Source: a bacterium (GTDB taxonomy: Bacteria; Planctomycetota; Planctomycetia; Planctomycetales; Planctomycetaceae). Taken from it: DNA of 60,774 nucleotides. The notes beneath the pieces are model-generated. The model was not told the origin of the DNA and did no database searches. It saw only the letters and a list, made by a program, of their open reading frames with translations. Both the position numbers and the translations under genes were made by a program. The stretch lies in the NCBI GenBank assembly GCA_016124895.1, contig WGMU01000069.1, forward strand, positions 1 through 60,774. The letters run 5' to 3'. Below, in pieces: positions 47,701 to 55,782 of the stretch (positions are counted from its first letter, which is position 1; every line of letters begins with the position of its first letter).

Positions 47701-48156
47701 CCGGTCTATTTCGTGAGTCAGGGCGACGCGCAGCGATTCTGCGAACATCTGACCGATCAGCTTCGCCGCGAAGGGGCGATTCCCGATGGCTGGCGTGTCG
47801 CTCTGCCGAGCGAGTCGCAGTGGCAGCACGCGGCGGAAGCCGGTCGGCGGGTCGCGGACGCAGCGTTGATCGATGAGTACCGACTGACCGAGTCTGCCTG
47901 GTTCAGTGCCAACGCGGAATCGGCAGCGCAGCCCGTTGGTCGCAAGGCTCCGAACGCGTGGGGACTCCTCGACATGGTCGGCAATGTTTACGAGTGGGTT
48001 CGGGCCGAGACGTCACCCAAAGATGGCGTCGTCCGCGGAGCAAGCTGGGGCAGCCCGGCCGAAGCGGCAAGCATCGCCTCGCGCCGGATCGTCGATCGCG
48101 AATTCCGGTCGAGCGAAGTTGGCTTCCGCTTCGTCGTCGAGCATGACGTCGAATGA
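44743..48156 (+). CDS. Pseudokinase - coiled coil - FGE-like fusion protein
   Basis: 1,137 residues. Residues ~50-330 have a Hanks-kinase fold: the ATP lysine (LALKVLL, K79) and a helix-C Glu are there, but the catalytic loop reads HGGLSPECVLV where HRDLKPEN is expected, and DFG reads SFG. So the catalytic and metal Asp are lost. One membrane helix follows at ~326-348. Residues ~360-900 are long coiled coil. Residues ~935-1135 are an FGE/SUMF1-type domain (FWILETEVTQALFAAVTG, ALPSESQWQHAAEAG, GLLDMVGNVYEWV, VRGASWGS, GFRFVVE) without the active-site Cys. It is probably a non-catalytic membrane-spanning scaffold or receptor. Confidence 0.88.
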   Translation: MTGSLHGNSAVILDDTRHLQRSVRREPMLDGTDEDLLWEGTRRAIDRAGLEILGELAESSRRAVFDVRDSRTGRRLALKVLLDPDDRRALTEFRRERRVLASEFVPNHLLPRYVTSVAGEEMQPFVVMERIDGQPIIEAACRLNVAGRVELVRHLFAAVASLHASNLLHGGLSPECVLVTAAGQIRLLSFGRSRRLESRSWPRSAPVEETSPAGVTHVRGSSTPGSFDLYSDLCPAAEIACRILTEKDVETDSRTARSDDGTSAVHESANRSLELERAGVPAPVQQVIAKALRQPDERGAVADRYYESAGQVAEDLSRWLDRRGRRQRLWKAALGMLAAVAVTLALNASGWAGFGRSNQNADQQRLAVLEQQAAEFQFLQHPLLDAARDRANRLQERQAELLASGNDTQAAALQSELRRELNLVVQAGRGIERAVPIRLALRQVLGSVPWARDSRFITERLAVLESRFRRTGQQLDSGELDTAWQSLQALERDLAQLVSDNAEAASAVRSRQRFLNLKTQVAERLRMLDGFERIEELDGAAAVAWNAGDWSQAGGLYGSAQQQLQNWLRTNETFNERITRELKSPELAAQFADRDRRSGMQLDELTEQRDELADQVMQFEAAQLAAQTELATSRTITGQLEAKLTAALKGRGELQSKLDRAERDLQQTREELGRLQSELNLLARRQREQEADRESLAQRLTDLDRRLTTTQQVASQAGRQAEEFRSELELWKQIGGSATASAVEIARQERELATRIERLSGQDRQQTETLVREAEDKLSQAERQRTALLRKFSPDSPAVRTHDQQLVQLEMTLVAAVTRLSEIEVDLYRGLQEQIAAERKTYEQLTTTQKMKPTADEPRRVQAAIAELSGQAARYEPARRRLEAIKLGDQDVARTFARDLSFAGQSVAQRLKFEVGNWGPIAVRWVPVSATAESKPGDTRSVSGFWILETEVTQALFAAVTGQSLSDLAARRSVEADSIGNEADDVPVYFVSQGDAQRFCEHLTDQLRREGAIPDGWRVALPSESQWQHAAEAGRRVADAALIDEYRLTESAWFSANAESAAQPVGRKAPNAWGLLDMVGNVYEWVRAETSPKDGVVRGASWGSPAEAASIASRRIVDREFRSSEVGFRFVVEHDVE

Positions 48157-48466
48157 TCGACCGATGCAGACGGACTCACACAAAGGTATGAAGCTTCCCG
48201 CCGATGACGAATCTCGTTGAGCCATTGTGTAAGCACTTCTCGCCTCGTCACGTACTCCTTGACCGTTTGATGTCCCAGTTCCACGTTCATCGGACCACTC
48301 GAACCTGAACACGGAACTGCGTCGTCGAGGTCTCGGCTCAGGAATTCTTCAAACTCGAGCAGATCCTGCGCGTGAGACTGCCAGTGGCCAACGGTAGCGA
48401 ATTCAGGACACCAGGCGACGGCAGCGACTGATTCAACATGTTCGTTTCGAGCGGCGTCGAGGCACC
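48157..48466. other. Intergenic region
   Basis: About 310 bp between converging genes. A minus-strand frame through it contains a plausible-looking segment (TVKEYVTRREVLTQWLNEI) but no ribosome site, and continues antisense into the kinase-fusion gene. It may be a decayed gene; I do not call one. Confidence 0.4.
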
Positions 48467-49522
48467 TTATCGCTTTGACGACGGCGACGTGATCTCGTCC
48501 CACGTCGGGCCGTCACTTGTGGGCAGCGACTGCAGCACTGGAGCCCGTTCGATGACCTGCTCAAACAGGCCGGCGATCGCTTCGCCCATTGTCCAGAGAG
48601 CGTGCCGCAGGTCGGCCTGTTCAGCGAGTGCGATCATCTCGGCGTAAGTCAGACCGCCAGTCTGCCGGCTGAGTTCCTCACTGCAGCGCCATTCGCCTTT
48701 GACTTTCCGCAGACGGTACTGCTCGATGAGCCGCGGGTTGCGGATCGCCTGGTAGCGGCGGTTTTCTTTGAGGACGACACCGAGCAGCGGCGCGAGGTCC
48801 GGCGACCACGCGTTCGGGAAGTGTGCTGCCAGTTCGCCGCGCGGCTGAGCGGCCCTCATAGAGTGAAACTGAATCGGCTCGACCGGCGTTTCCGCCAGGT
48901 CGCTCAGCAGCGCCGGCCAGTTGAGCTGCAGTTCTTTGACGCCGACCTCGTGGTACTCGAAGAGATCCTGAATCGGCCGGTTCCGCGGTGTGTACTTGCC
49001 GTCAAGTAACTGCAGTTCGATGCCTGGCTGCACGGACTTGATCAGGCTGTCGCCGACGATGTGAGCCATCCAGCCGAGCAGGTACGCCAGCTTGCGTTCG
49101 CCCGGACCGAACAGCTCAAACGAGTCCGTGACGACGGCTGCGCAGTAATCGGCCAGATGATCCCAGGGGACCGTGTGCTGCCGCTCGGCAGGCGCCCAGC
49201 CAAACACCAGATGCGCCCGCCCGTAAAACAGCGTGTGAATCTCTTTCGGTCGATACGCGTGCCCATCGAATTCCAGCGACCACGGCCGCACTTCGCCGCC
49301 GGTCAGCGGACTGCGTTCCAGCGGTGCCGTGCCGTAGCCGACCTCCTGTCCGGTATCGACGCAAACCGCTTCCGGCATCGTCTGGACATCGCAGCCAAGA
49401 TACGCCCCGCACAGATAGCTCGAATAATGCCGGCCCAGCACCGGCCACACCGGCAGCTTCCGCTGCGCCGCCGCCTTGCCGGCGAGGATCGCATACATCG
49501 TGTGGCCAATGATGCCGCTCAT
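48467..49522 (-). CDS. Zinc-dependent phospholipase C-like protein
   Basis: 351 residues. The pattern of His and Asp resembles bacterial zinc-dependent phospholipase C-like (S1/P1-fold) proteins: H7 near the N-terminus (GIIGHTMYAIL), DHLADYCAAV, LLGWMAHIVGDSLIKS, and FEYHEVGVKEL. No signal peptide is evident. Family members of this type in planctomycetes are often uncharacterised, so hydrolase activity is inferred. GGAGG lies 9-13 nt before the ATG, in the short gap ahead of a palindromic repeat. Its 3' end faces the kinase-fusion gene. Confidence 0.75.
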   Translation of the reverse strand: MSGIIGHTMYAILAGKAAAQRKLPVWPVLGRHYSSYLCGAYLGCDVQTMPEAVCVDTGQEVGYGTAPLERSPLTGGEVRPWSLEFDGHAYRPKEIHTLFYGRAHLVFGWAPAERQHTVPWDHLADYCAAVVTDSFELFGPGERKLAYLLGWMAHIVGDSLIKSVQPGIELQLLDGKYTPRNRPIQDLFEYHEVGVKELQLNWPALLSDLAETPVEPIQFHSMRAAQPRGELAAHFPNAWSPDLAPLLGVVLKENRRYQAIRNPRLIEQYRLRKVKGEWRCSEELSRQTGGLTYAEMIALAEQADLRHALWTMGEAIAGLFEQVIERAPVLQSLPTSDGPTWDEITSPSSKR

Positions 49523-49541
49523 ACGGAGGTCTCAAATCAAG

Positions 49542-49627
49542 CGCAGGCCGGACCGAGCGCAGCGAGTTCCGGCAGACACGTCGGATTCTTTTCATGCCGG
49601 GACTCGCTGCGCTCGGTCCGGCCTGCG
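49542..49627. repeat. Palindromic repeat, copy 1 of family A
   Basis: A 33-bp arm at 49542-49574 (core GGACCGAGCGCAGCGAG) pairs with 49595-49627 with a single mismatch, leaving a ~20-nt loop. A second copy of the same sequence is at 56434-56509. Copies share the arm sequence GGACCGAG.GCAGCGAGTTCCGGCA, but their loops differ. No T-run follows, so it is not a normal terminator. Confidence 0.9.
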
Positions 49628-49770
49628 TGAACTGAAGCAATCGGATCCTGCCACCGAAATCAAGGAACAACGGTAACACGGCACCAGGCAAGGAACGCAG
49701 TCTCTGCTTGCCGGGCAAGAGAGCCGGACAGCAGGTGAAATAATGCGAGTGCTTGATCAAAAACAAAAAA

Positions 49771-49838
49771 GTCAAAATGCAGATTTCCCGTGGCCTGTAC
49801 GATTGATTTCGTTGAGGGGGGGGGTGTAGCATTTTGAC
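49771..49838. promoter_or_regulatory. Inverted repeat and nine-G run upstream of the methyltransferase operon
   Basis: GTCAAAATGC at 49771-49780 and its exact complement GCATTTTGAC at 49829-49838 flank a 48-bp spacer that holds a run of nine G residues (49816-49824). The second arm is 40 bp before the first start codon of the operon. Such spaced arms may bind a regulator, and a homopolymer of this length next to a promoter can change length during replication. Both roles are inference. Confidence 0.5.
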
Positions 49839-49878
49839 CACTTGATCGGTCAGTCACATCTGACAGGAGCATTCGCTC

Positions 49879-50667
49879 ATGCCACCGGTCCTCTCTCTTT
49901 CAGAACAAAATGCCGGCTCATCCAGTGGCTGGGCACTTCCGGACTGGACGCAGGTGCTGAAACCGCACTTCCTCGAATCCGCGATTCCGGTCTGGTCCAC
50001 TGGTCGGCTCTGTCTGCGGGAGCCTCGCAACGCTTGCCCGGAAGCTGTGGAGTGGGAGCAGCACTGGCGCCGTCTGGAACACGGAATAACCGGGCGTGCG
50101 TTCTCTTTCTACCGCCAACAGATCCGTTCCCGCTGCGTGGCCCGCACGCTGGCCCGACTGCTTCCCAACGCCGGAATCTTTGTCGAGTGCGGTTGTGGCA
50201 CCAGCGAGACGAGCTGCCGAGTACGCCCCAAGCCCGACCAGACGTTTCTGGCAGTCGATTTTGCCTGGCGCCCGTTGCGTCAGGCTCTTCAGCAGCCCTG
50301 CATAACCGGCGGCGTGCAGGCCGATATCCGCGACCTGCCGTTTCAGGACTCATCGCTTGACGGCATCTGGAATCTCGGCGTGATGGAACATTTCGAGGCA
50401 AGCGAGCAGCGTCTCATTCTTGGAGAGTTCCATCGCGTCCTGAAGCCGGGAGCACCGTTGATCCTGTGGTGGCCGCCTCAACTGGCTCCCGATCGCGCAC
50501 TGCTCACCTTGCTCGGTTGGAGTTTTCCCGACGAACCTGGACGCATTGCACGAGCCGCCGGGCGGCACGTAATGCTTGACGCTGGATTTCACTCCGTGTC
50601 AGTCACACGGCCGCCAAGCGACTGTTTTACAGAACTTGTTGTGTATGGCACTTCTAATCCGAGTTAA
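49879..50667 (+). CDS. Class I SAM-dependent methyltransferase
   Basis: 262 residues. The SAM-binding fold starts near residue ~98: motif I VECGCGTSETS, the acidic strand-2 end FLAVDFA, then ADIRDLPFQDSSLDGIWNLGVMEHF as motif II/III and EFHRVLKPGAPLILWWPP as post-motifs, typical of the Methyltransf_11 group. The first ~95 residues are specific to this protein. The substrate is unknown. It is the first gene of a tight unit: the next start is 11 bp after its stop. Because the following product is a small exported Cys-rich protein, modification of lipid, sugar or peptide in that pathway is possible. Confidence 0.88.
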   Translation: MPPVLSLSEQNAGSSSGWALPDWTQVLKPHFLESAIPVWSTGRLCLREPRNACPEAVEWEQHWRRLEHGITGRAFSFYRQQIRSRCVARTLARLLPNAGIFVECGCGTSETSCRVRPKPDQTFLAVDFAWRPLRQALQQPCITGGVQADIRDLPFQDSSLDGIWNLGVMEHFEASEQRLILGEFHRVLKPGAPLILWWPPQLAPDRALLTLLGWSFPDEPGRIARAAGRHVMLDAGFHSVSVTRPPSDCFTELVVYGTSNPS

Positions 50668-50678
50668 GGAGCACTGTA

Positions 50679-51158
50679 ATGAAATCTGATTCCGGGATGA
50701 GTACTGGCTTTCGGTTTCGTCTGGCTGTCTTGCGACCTGTGTTAGCTGTTATGGTTTCTGTGAGTCTGTTGACCTCCTTTGCGCTGGCGATCGATTGCTA
50801 TGTGCTCACTGATTCGATTTGTGACTTCGGGAACAGCACGTATTGCCCAACAGCGGGCTGCATAGCGATATCCGGCACATGCAATGGACAGGCTTACGTC
50901 TCGGCGATGTATACTCCTTCGGCTCACTGGTATTGTCGACCAGCGACAGGCACAAATGCCGTGTGTTACCATGCTCCTGAATACACAACCGACCCTGCGA
51001 CAGGACAACAGGTTCCGAACGCACACGCAAACTGCACTCTCGTGGAATATCGCACTGATCCATTCTGTATGGGCGGAACTCCCTGTTTCGGCTGGCTGAC
51101 GACGAGCACCTGCGACGCAGCAGGAGACGGCAGCGGTTGCACAAACATCTTTCAGTAA
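50679..51158 (+). CDS. Small exported 12-cysteine protein
   Basis: 159 residues with a clear signal peptide (LAVMVSVSLLTSFALA, cleavage near 37). The mature ~122 residues contain twelve Cys, evenly spread (IDCYVLTDSICDFG, YCPTAGCIA, GTCNG, YCRPA, VCYHA, NCTL, FCMGGTPCFGW, TCDA, GCTN), and are rich in T, G and Y. An even Cys number in an exported protein suggests six disulfides. No family recognised. AAGGAG precedes the ATG. The setting between a methyltransferase and an exported unknown, with DUF1573 and a glycosyltransferase downstream, suggests that this is the main exported product of the operon. Confidence 0.82.
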   Translation: MKSDSGMSTGFRFRLAVLRPVLAVMVSVSLLTSFALAIDCYVLTDSICDFGNSTYCPTAGCIAISGTCNGQAYVSAMYTPSAHWYCRPATGTNAVCYHAPEYTTDPATGQQVPNAHANCTLVEYRTDPFCMGGTPCFGWLTTSTCDAAGDGSGCTNIFQ

Positions 51159-51196
51159 GTGCGAATAGCCGTCCAGGAATCTGCGGGGATTGTGCC

Positions 51197-52372
51197 ATGG
51201 CAATCAATTCTGCCGTTGTTCTGATATCGATCTGTGTCGGTGCACAGCCTGACCCGGCCGTCATTGAGACCTTGCGGGCCGGATATGCACAATGGCAAAC
51301 AGATGTCTGTTTCAAAGGCCATTTTCAATGGCGACAGGCATCGTTTGAAAACAGCGATGATGTGGATCTGGATTCGTGGGACTGGCAGAAAGTGTCCGGT
51401 GACAGGATCCGCCGTGCCGGTGGGCTGATCGCAAAACGCGAGAACTGGTTACGCATACGTTTCGAGCCCGAAGCGAATCCAGAGTTCCAACCGGTCCCTG
51501 GCGGTGTGACGGTGCCGGAACAGCAACGCGCCTCAATGAGGATGCTCACCAACGTCGGTTATGATGAAATCACTGATGGCCGGCTGCACATGGGGCGTCA
51601 CGGCGAAAAGACCCGCAAAGTTCTCGTCGATGATCTGAATATTCTGTCCCGCAACTTCTCCCCGATACGCCGATGGCCTCCGTGGTGTACCTTCACGTCG
51701 GTCTCGCTGTTGACGCCGGTGCGTCCCGTGACGCTGGGTGAGTCGTCCGATCCATTTGAAATGGAGCGTGAGAAACGTCCCAATGAAACCGGGTACTTCG
51801 AACGAATCGCAATCGATGATTCAGGCAACTACCAGATTGAACTTCATCTGCAATGTGAGGGTGTGGACGGTAAACGCACACTGATCTTCAGCGGCGATGA
51901 TCCATCCTCCCTGCTGTCGCTTTCGAACTGGAGCTCCTTTCCTGACCCAGCCACAGGTGAACGGCGGGAGTCAGGATTTGAAGCCCGGTTCCTGGATTTT
52001 CAACTCGTCGACGGCCTGAAAGTTCCCAGCCGGATTCGATGGATGTACATGAGCCGTCCAGGTGGCGGAGGTGTCACGGAACTGCATTTTCCGGATCCCG
52101 GTCTGGCCGAAGCGACTCATGACGACTTTGTATATCCTGTTCCAGCGAAGGCCCGGCTCGGAGGCATCAGAAATACAGAAGTAGTCAGAGAGCGAGGCCG
52201 CATCGATCTCAGTGAGATTTCGGAAGGGGATCTGGTGGACTTGAGCGGTGCCGGAAACGCAGCGGGTGCTAAAGAGGCGGATGCACCGCGGATTCGCTGG
52301 CTCTGGCCGTCTCTCGCCGGCGTGGCCGTACTCAGTGCGGCAGGAGTGGCCTACATGCGGAGACTGAAATGA
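51197..52372 (+). CDS. Exported protein with C-terminal membrane anchor
   Basis: 391 residues from the ATG at 51197, chosen because GGGGAT lies upstream and a short signal peptide follows (INSAVVLISICVGAQP). Residues ~20-340 are beta-rich without a recognised family; segments such as TLRAGYAQWQTDVCFKGHF and FLDFQLVDGLKVPSRIRWMY resemble the outer-membrane lipoprotein-sorting (LolA-like) layout, which is a loose impression only. A single C-terminal helix (WPSLAGVAVLSAAGVAYM) and basic RRLK tail would anchor it in the inner membrane. Its stop overlaps the next start by 4 bp. Confidence 0.8.
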   Translation: MAINSAVVLISICVGAQPDPAVIETLRAGYAQWQTDVCFKGHFQWRQASFENSDDVDLDSWDWQKVSGDRIRRAGGLIAKRENWLRIRFEPEANPEFQPVPGGVTVPEQQRASMRMLTNVGYDEITDGRLHMGRHGEKTRKVLVDDLNILSRNFSPIRRWPPWCTFTSVSLLTPVRPVTLGESSDPFEMEREKRPNETGYFERIAIDDSGNYQIELHLQCEGVDGKRTLIFSGDDPSSLLSLSNWSSFPDPATGERRESGFEARFLDFQLVDGLKVPSRIRWMYMSRPGGGGVTELHFPDPGLAEATHDDFVYPVPAKARLGGIRNTEVVRERGRIDLSEISEGDLVDLSGAGNAAGAKEADAPRIRWLWPSLAGVAVLSAAGVAYMRRLK

Positions 52373-53577
52373 AGCAACTCAGGATTTCTGTTCGGACTGC
52401 CGTCTGTCTGTTTCCAGTGGCCGCAGTTGCTGCGGGGCTGATGCTGGAGCATGACGAACATGCAGCAGCCATCCGGTCAGATGCCACTGCTTCAGAAAAC
52501 CGGCCTTTCGAACTAGGAGACAACTGGCCAGATGAGCTTGTTCTATCGGAAGAGGTGGTACTCGTCGAATCCCAAGGAGAACAGGCCACGCGAACGATTC
52601 AGATCCGTAATATGTCGACAAAATCACAGAAGATTAACGTTACAGGGAAAAGCTGCGGCTGCCTGGCTGTCAGGGATCCAGGACAGCTCGGACCCGGTCA
52701 ATCGGCAGACGTGACTCTTTCAGCTGGTCTGCCGATGCAGGCTGGCCAGCGGTTGCTCGTGCTCGATATCGGAGACGAATTCGACAAGTCGCACCGAACA
52801 ACAATTAAGTGGCCGATCCAGACTGTGCCACGGCTGGTTCTGATGCCGACAAGGCTGGACGATGTTGTCGCCGCAGACGACACATCCGTGGTCATTTCAG
52901 TTAAGGTATCAACGGCCACGCGACCACTTGCTACCGTAGCGCAGCCGAGGCTGAGAAGTGCCTCCGACAGAGTATCCGCAGTGTTTACTGTTGACGGGCA
53001 ACAGATTGCCGAGGGTGTCCATCAGACGACATGGGCTGGGCGAATCTGCATTCAGCCGGCGATCCGAGGACTTCCTGGGGTTCCCATAAGGGAACGGATT
53101 CCTATTGAGATCACCGATGGGGTGGCGTCGCTATTTCAATCGCTGATTGTTGTCAATCGGCCGGCGTTCCGTGAGGTGCCACAAACTGTCCTGCTTCGGG
53201 CGGAGCCAAACGTGATACCCGAAAGGACGGTATCCATCGCGATGTCTCCCGACGTGAATCACGTCAAGGTCATTCCGAAAGATGCCGCCGTAGAGATTCG
53301 GGATCAGCACTACAATCGTCAGCAGCACCGGTTGCAGTTTCGCTTGGCCGCTACCAGCATCAATCCTTCGGCGGAAGTCACAAGCAGCTCGGTCAGTTTG
53401 ATTCCGGACCGAGACACGAGTCAGGCCGTTAGCCTGAACGTGCTGGTCTGGAACCCGGTCTCCAATCAAGCTGCAAGTCTGACAACTCCCCGGCACGACG
53501 ACACCGGTTCGCTGAAAACAGAAGGGTCTCACTCGTATTCCCAACCGGGCGACAGGGGAGCGAAAAATGCCGACTGA
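52369..53577 (+). CDS. DUF1573 protein
   Basis: 402 residues. A signal or anchor helix is at ~5-22. Residues ~50-120 are a DUF1573 domain: TRTIQIRNMSTKSQKINVTG, then KSCGCLAVRDPG with the conserved CGC, and LGPGQSADVTLSAGL. The rest is beta-rich, Ig-like. DUF1573 proteins are exported and frequent in planctomycetes and Bacteroidetes, function unknown. Overlap with the preceding gene (ATGA) and 11-bp overlap with the next one show strict co-translation. Confidence 0.88.
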   Translation: MKQLRISVRTAVCLFPVAAVAAGLMLEHDEHAAAIRSDATASENRPFELGDNWPDELVLSEEVVLVESQGEQATRTIQIRNMSTKSQKINVTGKSCGCLAVRDPGQLGPGQSADVTLSAGLPMQAGQRLLVLDIGDEFDKSHRTTIKWPIQTVPRLVLMPTRLDDVVAADDTSVVISVKVSTATRPLATVAQPRLRSASDRVSAVFTVDGQQIAEGVHQTTWAGRICIQPAIRGLPGVPIRERIPIEITDGVASLFQSLIVVNRPAFREVPQTVLLRAEPNVIPERTVSIAMSPDVNHVKVIPKDAAVEIRDQHYNRQQHRLQFRLAATSINPSAEVTSSSVSLIPDRDTSQAVSLNVLVWNPVSNQAASLTTPRHDDTGSLKTEGSHSYSQPGDRGAKNAD

Positions 53578-54832
53578 CGACTCTACGGACGGTAGTATGT
53601 CAGGTCGTCGCATTGCGACAGCGCCGGTGTGGGGCAAACCCGGAAACTCTGTAGAAGCCATCGCCGTCTGGCTGCTCTCCAGTGCCGTGGTGTGGATTGG
53701 CGTTTCATTCGGAAGTGAGTTTGTCGAAGCAGTTCCACAAAAATCGGCGGCGGTGGCGCCATTCGGCGCCGTGGACGCGGTCAGCCGATGGGACGGTGAC
53801 TGGTATGCGGGAATTGTCACAGACGGATATTTCTGGAATCGTCACACGCATTCAAATGTGGCTTACTTTCCCGGTTACCCGGCGGCTGGGTGGATCATCA
53901 GTTCGTTGACAGGGCTTGAACCTCGTGTCGCTCTGCTTCTGCTCGGGAATACAGCCTTCCTGCTCGCTCTGATCGCCGCAGCTCGGTATGGCAGGACTCG
54001 AAACGCTGCAAACAACTCCGACGAGGCTTCCTGGCTGCTTCTGGCCACAGCGTTTCTTCCGTTTGGTGTGTTTTTCCATACGGTGTCGACCGAACCACTG
54101 TTCCTGCTACTGGTGATTGGGTTCCTGTTCTCTATTCAGAAGCAGAGTTCGCTCGCGACAATTGCGCTGGTCTGCGGAGCCAGCACGGCTGTCCGCGCTG
54201 TGGGCGTCGGGCTGATCCTTCCGTTTGTCTGGCACCTGAGAACAAGAGTCGGCTCGTGGAGGCAGTTTGCATCTACCGGCCTCTGGTCAGTGCCGCTTTC
54301 CGCGTGGGGGATTATGGCCTATATGCTGTTTCTGTGGTGGAAAGTGGGCGACCCGCTCGCCTTTGCTCATGCGCAGGACAACTGGGCGCAGCGTGCCGAA
54401 CCGGCTGGACTTGAGCGCGCCCTCAGCCTAGTCACCTTTCAACCTGTGAGAGATGTATTCTCCAGGGAATCCCTTGCCTGGTGGGGCCGGTCTGGCCCCG
54501 ACATTCCATGGTTCAACTGGCGATTCTGGAACCCAGTCGTCTTCATCGGCACTTGCCTGGTCGTGCTCGCTGGTTGGCGAGCTAAGCAGATTACGACTGT
54601 TGAGTTTCTGACCGCTTTCGGGCTGCTTGGTATTCCCTACGTATTTCACAGCCATCGCATCCTGATGCAGGGCCATGCCCGGTTTTCCAGTGTCGTCTTT
54701 CCTGCCTGCATCGTCCTCGCAGGATGGCTTGCCAGAATGCCGCGAGAGGCTGCCGTCGCGTTTACGGCTTACTCTGCGGCGTTGCTGTGCCTGGTCTCGG
54801 CCATGCTGGCGGCGGGGTTCGGAGTATTCTGA
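53567..54832 (+). CDS. PIG-V-like membrane glycosyltransferase
   Basis: 421 residues with about nine to ten membrane helices. The first luminal loop has the GT-C type signature [20 protein letters not shown], followed by [13 protein letters not shown], which matches the mannosyltransferase PIG-V/GPI18 group (W-D-x-W-Y..I...GY, FP.YP). Later [19 protein letters not shown] matches the P-x-R-Y/F block near the end. Such enzymes use polyprenyl-phosphate sugars on the outer face of the membrane. In this operon it might glycosylate the small Cys-rich protein or its carrier; this is inference. It overlaps the DUF1573 gene by 11 bp. Confidence 0.85.
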   Translation: MPTDDSTDGSMSGRRIATAPVWGKPGNSVEAIAVWLLSSAVVWIGVSFGSEFVEAVPQKSAAVAPFGAVDAVSRWDGDWYAGIVTDGYFWNRHTHSNVAYFPGYPAAGWIISSLTGLEPRVALLLLGNTAFLLALIAAARYGRTRNAANNSDEASWLLLATAFLPFGVFFHTVSTEPLFLLLVIGFLFSIQKQSSLATIALVCGASTAVRAVGVGLILPFVWHLRTRVGSWRQFASTGLWSVPLSAWGIMAYMLFLWWKVGDPLAFAHAQDNWAQRAEPAGLERALSLVTFQPVRDVFSRESLAWWGRSGPDIPWFNWRFWNPVVFIGTCLVVLAGWRAKQITTVEFLTAFGLLGIPYVFHSHRILMQGHARFSSVVFPACIVLAGWLARMPREAAVAFTAYSAALLCLVSAMLAAGFGVF

Positions 54833-54845
54833 GCGGATTCGACGC

Positions 54846-55763
54846 ATGAAACAGAGATTCGCTTTTCGCGTGCGCGGCCTCACCCTGATCGAGATGCTGG
54901 TGGTGATGACCGTTATTGGTGTGCTGGCGGCGCTGTTGCTGCCGGCGGTGCAGGCGGCGCGGGAGGCAGCGCGGCGGGCCTCGTGCCGGAATCATCTGAA
55001 ACAGATCGGGCTGGCACTGCACAATTACCACTCGACGCACAGCATCGTGCCCATCAATTATGGCAGTGGCATTTATAACGAAAACGATCGCGGTGCCAGT
55101 TGGATGGCGATGCTGTTGCCGTACCTGGATGAGACGTCACTGTACGAGCAGATCCGCTTCGGCCAGCCACTGACCGATCCAGCCAACGACGCGGCGGCGG
55201 ACACAGTGGTGCCCGTGTTCCTGTGCCCATCGGACAGTCATGATAATGGCGTCATGTCAGACCGCCGGAACTCGAATGTGCCCCGTGCGGTGACAAACTA
55301 CAAAGGCAGTCTGGGCAGCAACTGGAACTGGGGTTCGGCGGCGGGCAGCGTATCGAATGCTGGCCGGAATGCAGGAAATCCGGATGGTCTGGAGTTCTGC
55401 AACGGTTTTTTCTGCCGCAATGGAGACCATCCACCCATCACGACGCGGTTGCGTGACGTGACAGATGGACTGAGCGTGACTTTGGCGGTGGGCGAGGCGG
55501 TTCCGGAATGGAGCGGGCATACTTGGTGGTTCTGGTTTAATGCCTCGACAGCCACCTGCGCAGTACCTCCGAATCATTGGCAGAAACCGGAAACATCGAT
55601 GGCGGACTGGTGGGAAAACTATTCGTTTGCGAGCCGGCATACCGGCGGTGTCCATTTCTGCCTGGTTGATGGAAGTGTTCGGTTCGTGTCCAACAGCATT
55701 GATCTGACCACGTACCGCGCTCTGGCGACCATTCAGAGCGACGAAACTGTTTCGGAGTATTAA
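54846..55763 (+). CDS. DUF1559 type II pseudopilin-like protein
   Basis: 305 residues from the ATG at 54846, which starts 13 bp after the glycosyltransferase stop; a longer frame upstream is only an overlap. A prepilin leader is clear: basic residues, then [20 protein letters not shown] with cleavage after Gly12 and Glu at +5. Then [20 protein letters not shown] and [13 protein letters not shown]. The C-terminal signature [19 protein letters not shown] is intact. The leader peptidase at 43036 could process it. It is the last gene of the unit; a DUF1501 fragment begins directly after the stop. Confidence 0.94.
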   Translation: MKQRFAFRVRGLTLIEMLVVMTVIGVLAALLLPAVQAAREAARRASCRNHLKQIGLALHNYHSTHSIVPINYGSGIYNENDRGASWMAMLLPYLDETSLYEQIRFGQPLTDPANDAAADTVVPVFLCPSDSHDNGVMSDRRNSNVPRAVTNYKGSLGSNWNWGSAAGSVSNAGRNAGNPDGLEFCNGFFCRNGDHPPITTRLRDVTDGLSVTLAVGEAVPEWSGHTWWFWFNASTATCAVPPNHWQKPETSMADWWENYSFASRHTGGVHFCLVDGSVRFVSNSIDLTTYRALATIQSDETVSEY

Positions 55764-55782
55764 ATCCGAAAAGGCCTCTTTG

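Larger units (their letters stand above)
49523..49878. other. Intergenic region between divergent genes with repeat, G-run and inverted repeat
   Basis: This 356-bp gap separates the minus-strand phospholipase-like gene from the plus-strand methyltransferase operon. It contains the palindrome at 49542-49627, a 10-bp inverted repeat (49771-49780/49829-49838) and a run of nine G at 49816-49824, listed separately. CAGGAG at 49862-49867 serves the ATG at 49879. Confidence 0.6.

Noticed and set aside
48176-48503. Minus-strand frame of 171 codons near 48.2 kb
   Set aside because: Part of it is antisense to the kinase fusion gene and no start signal is seen; a short plausible helix is not enough.
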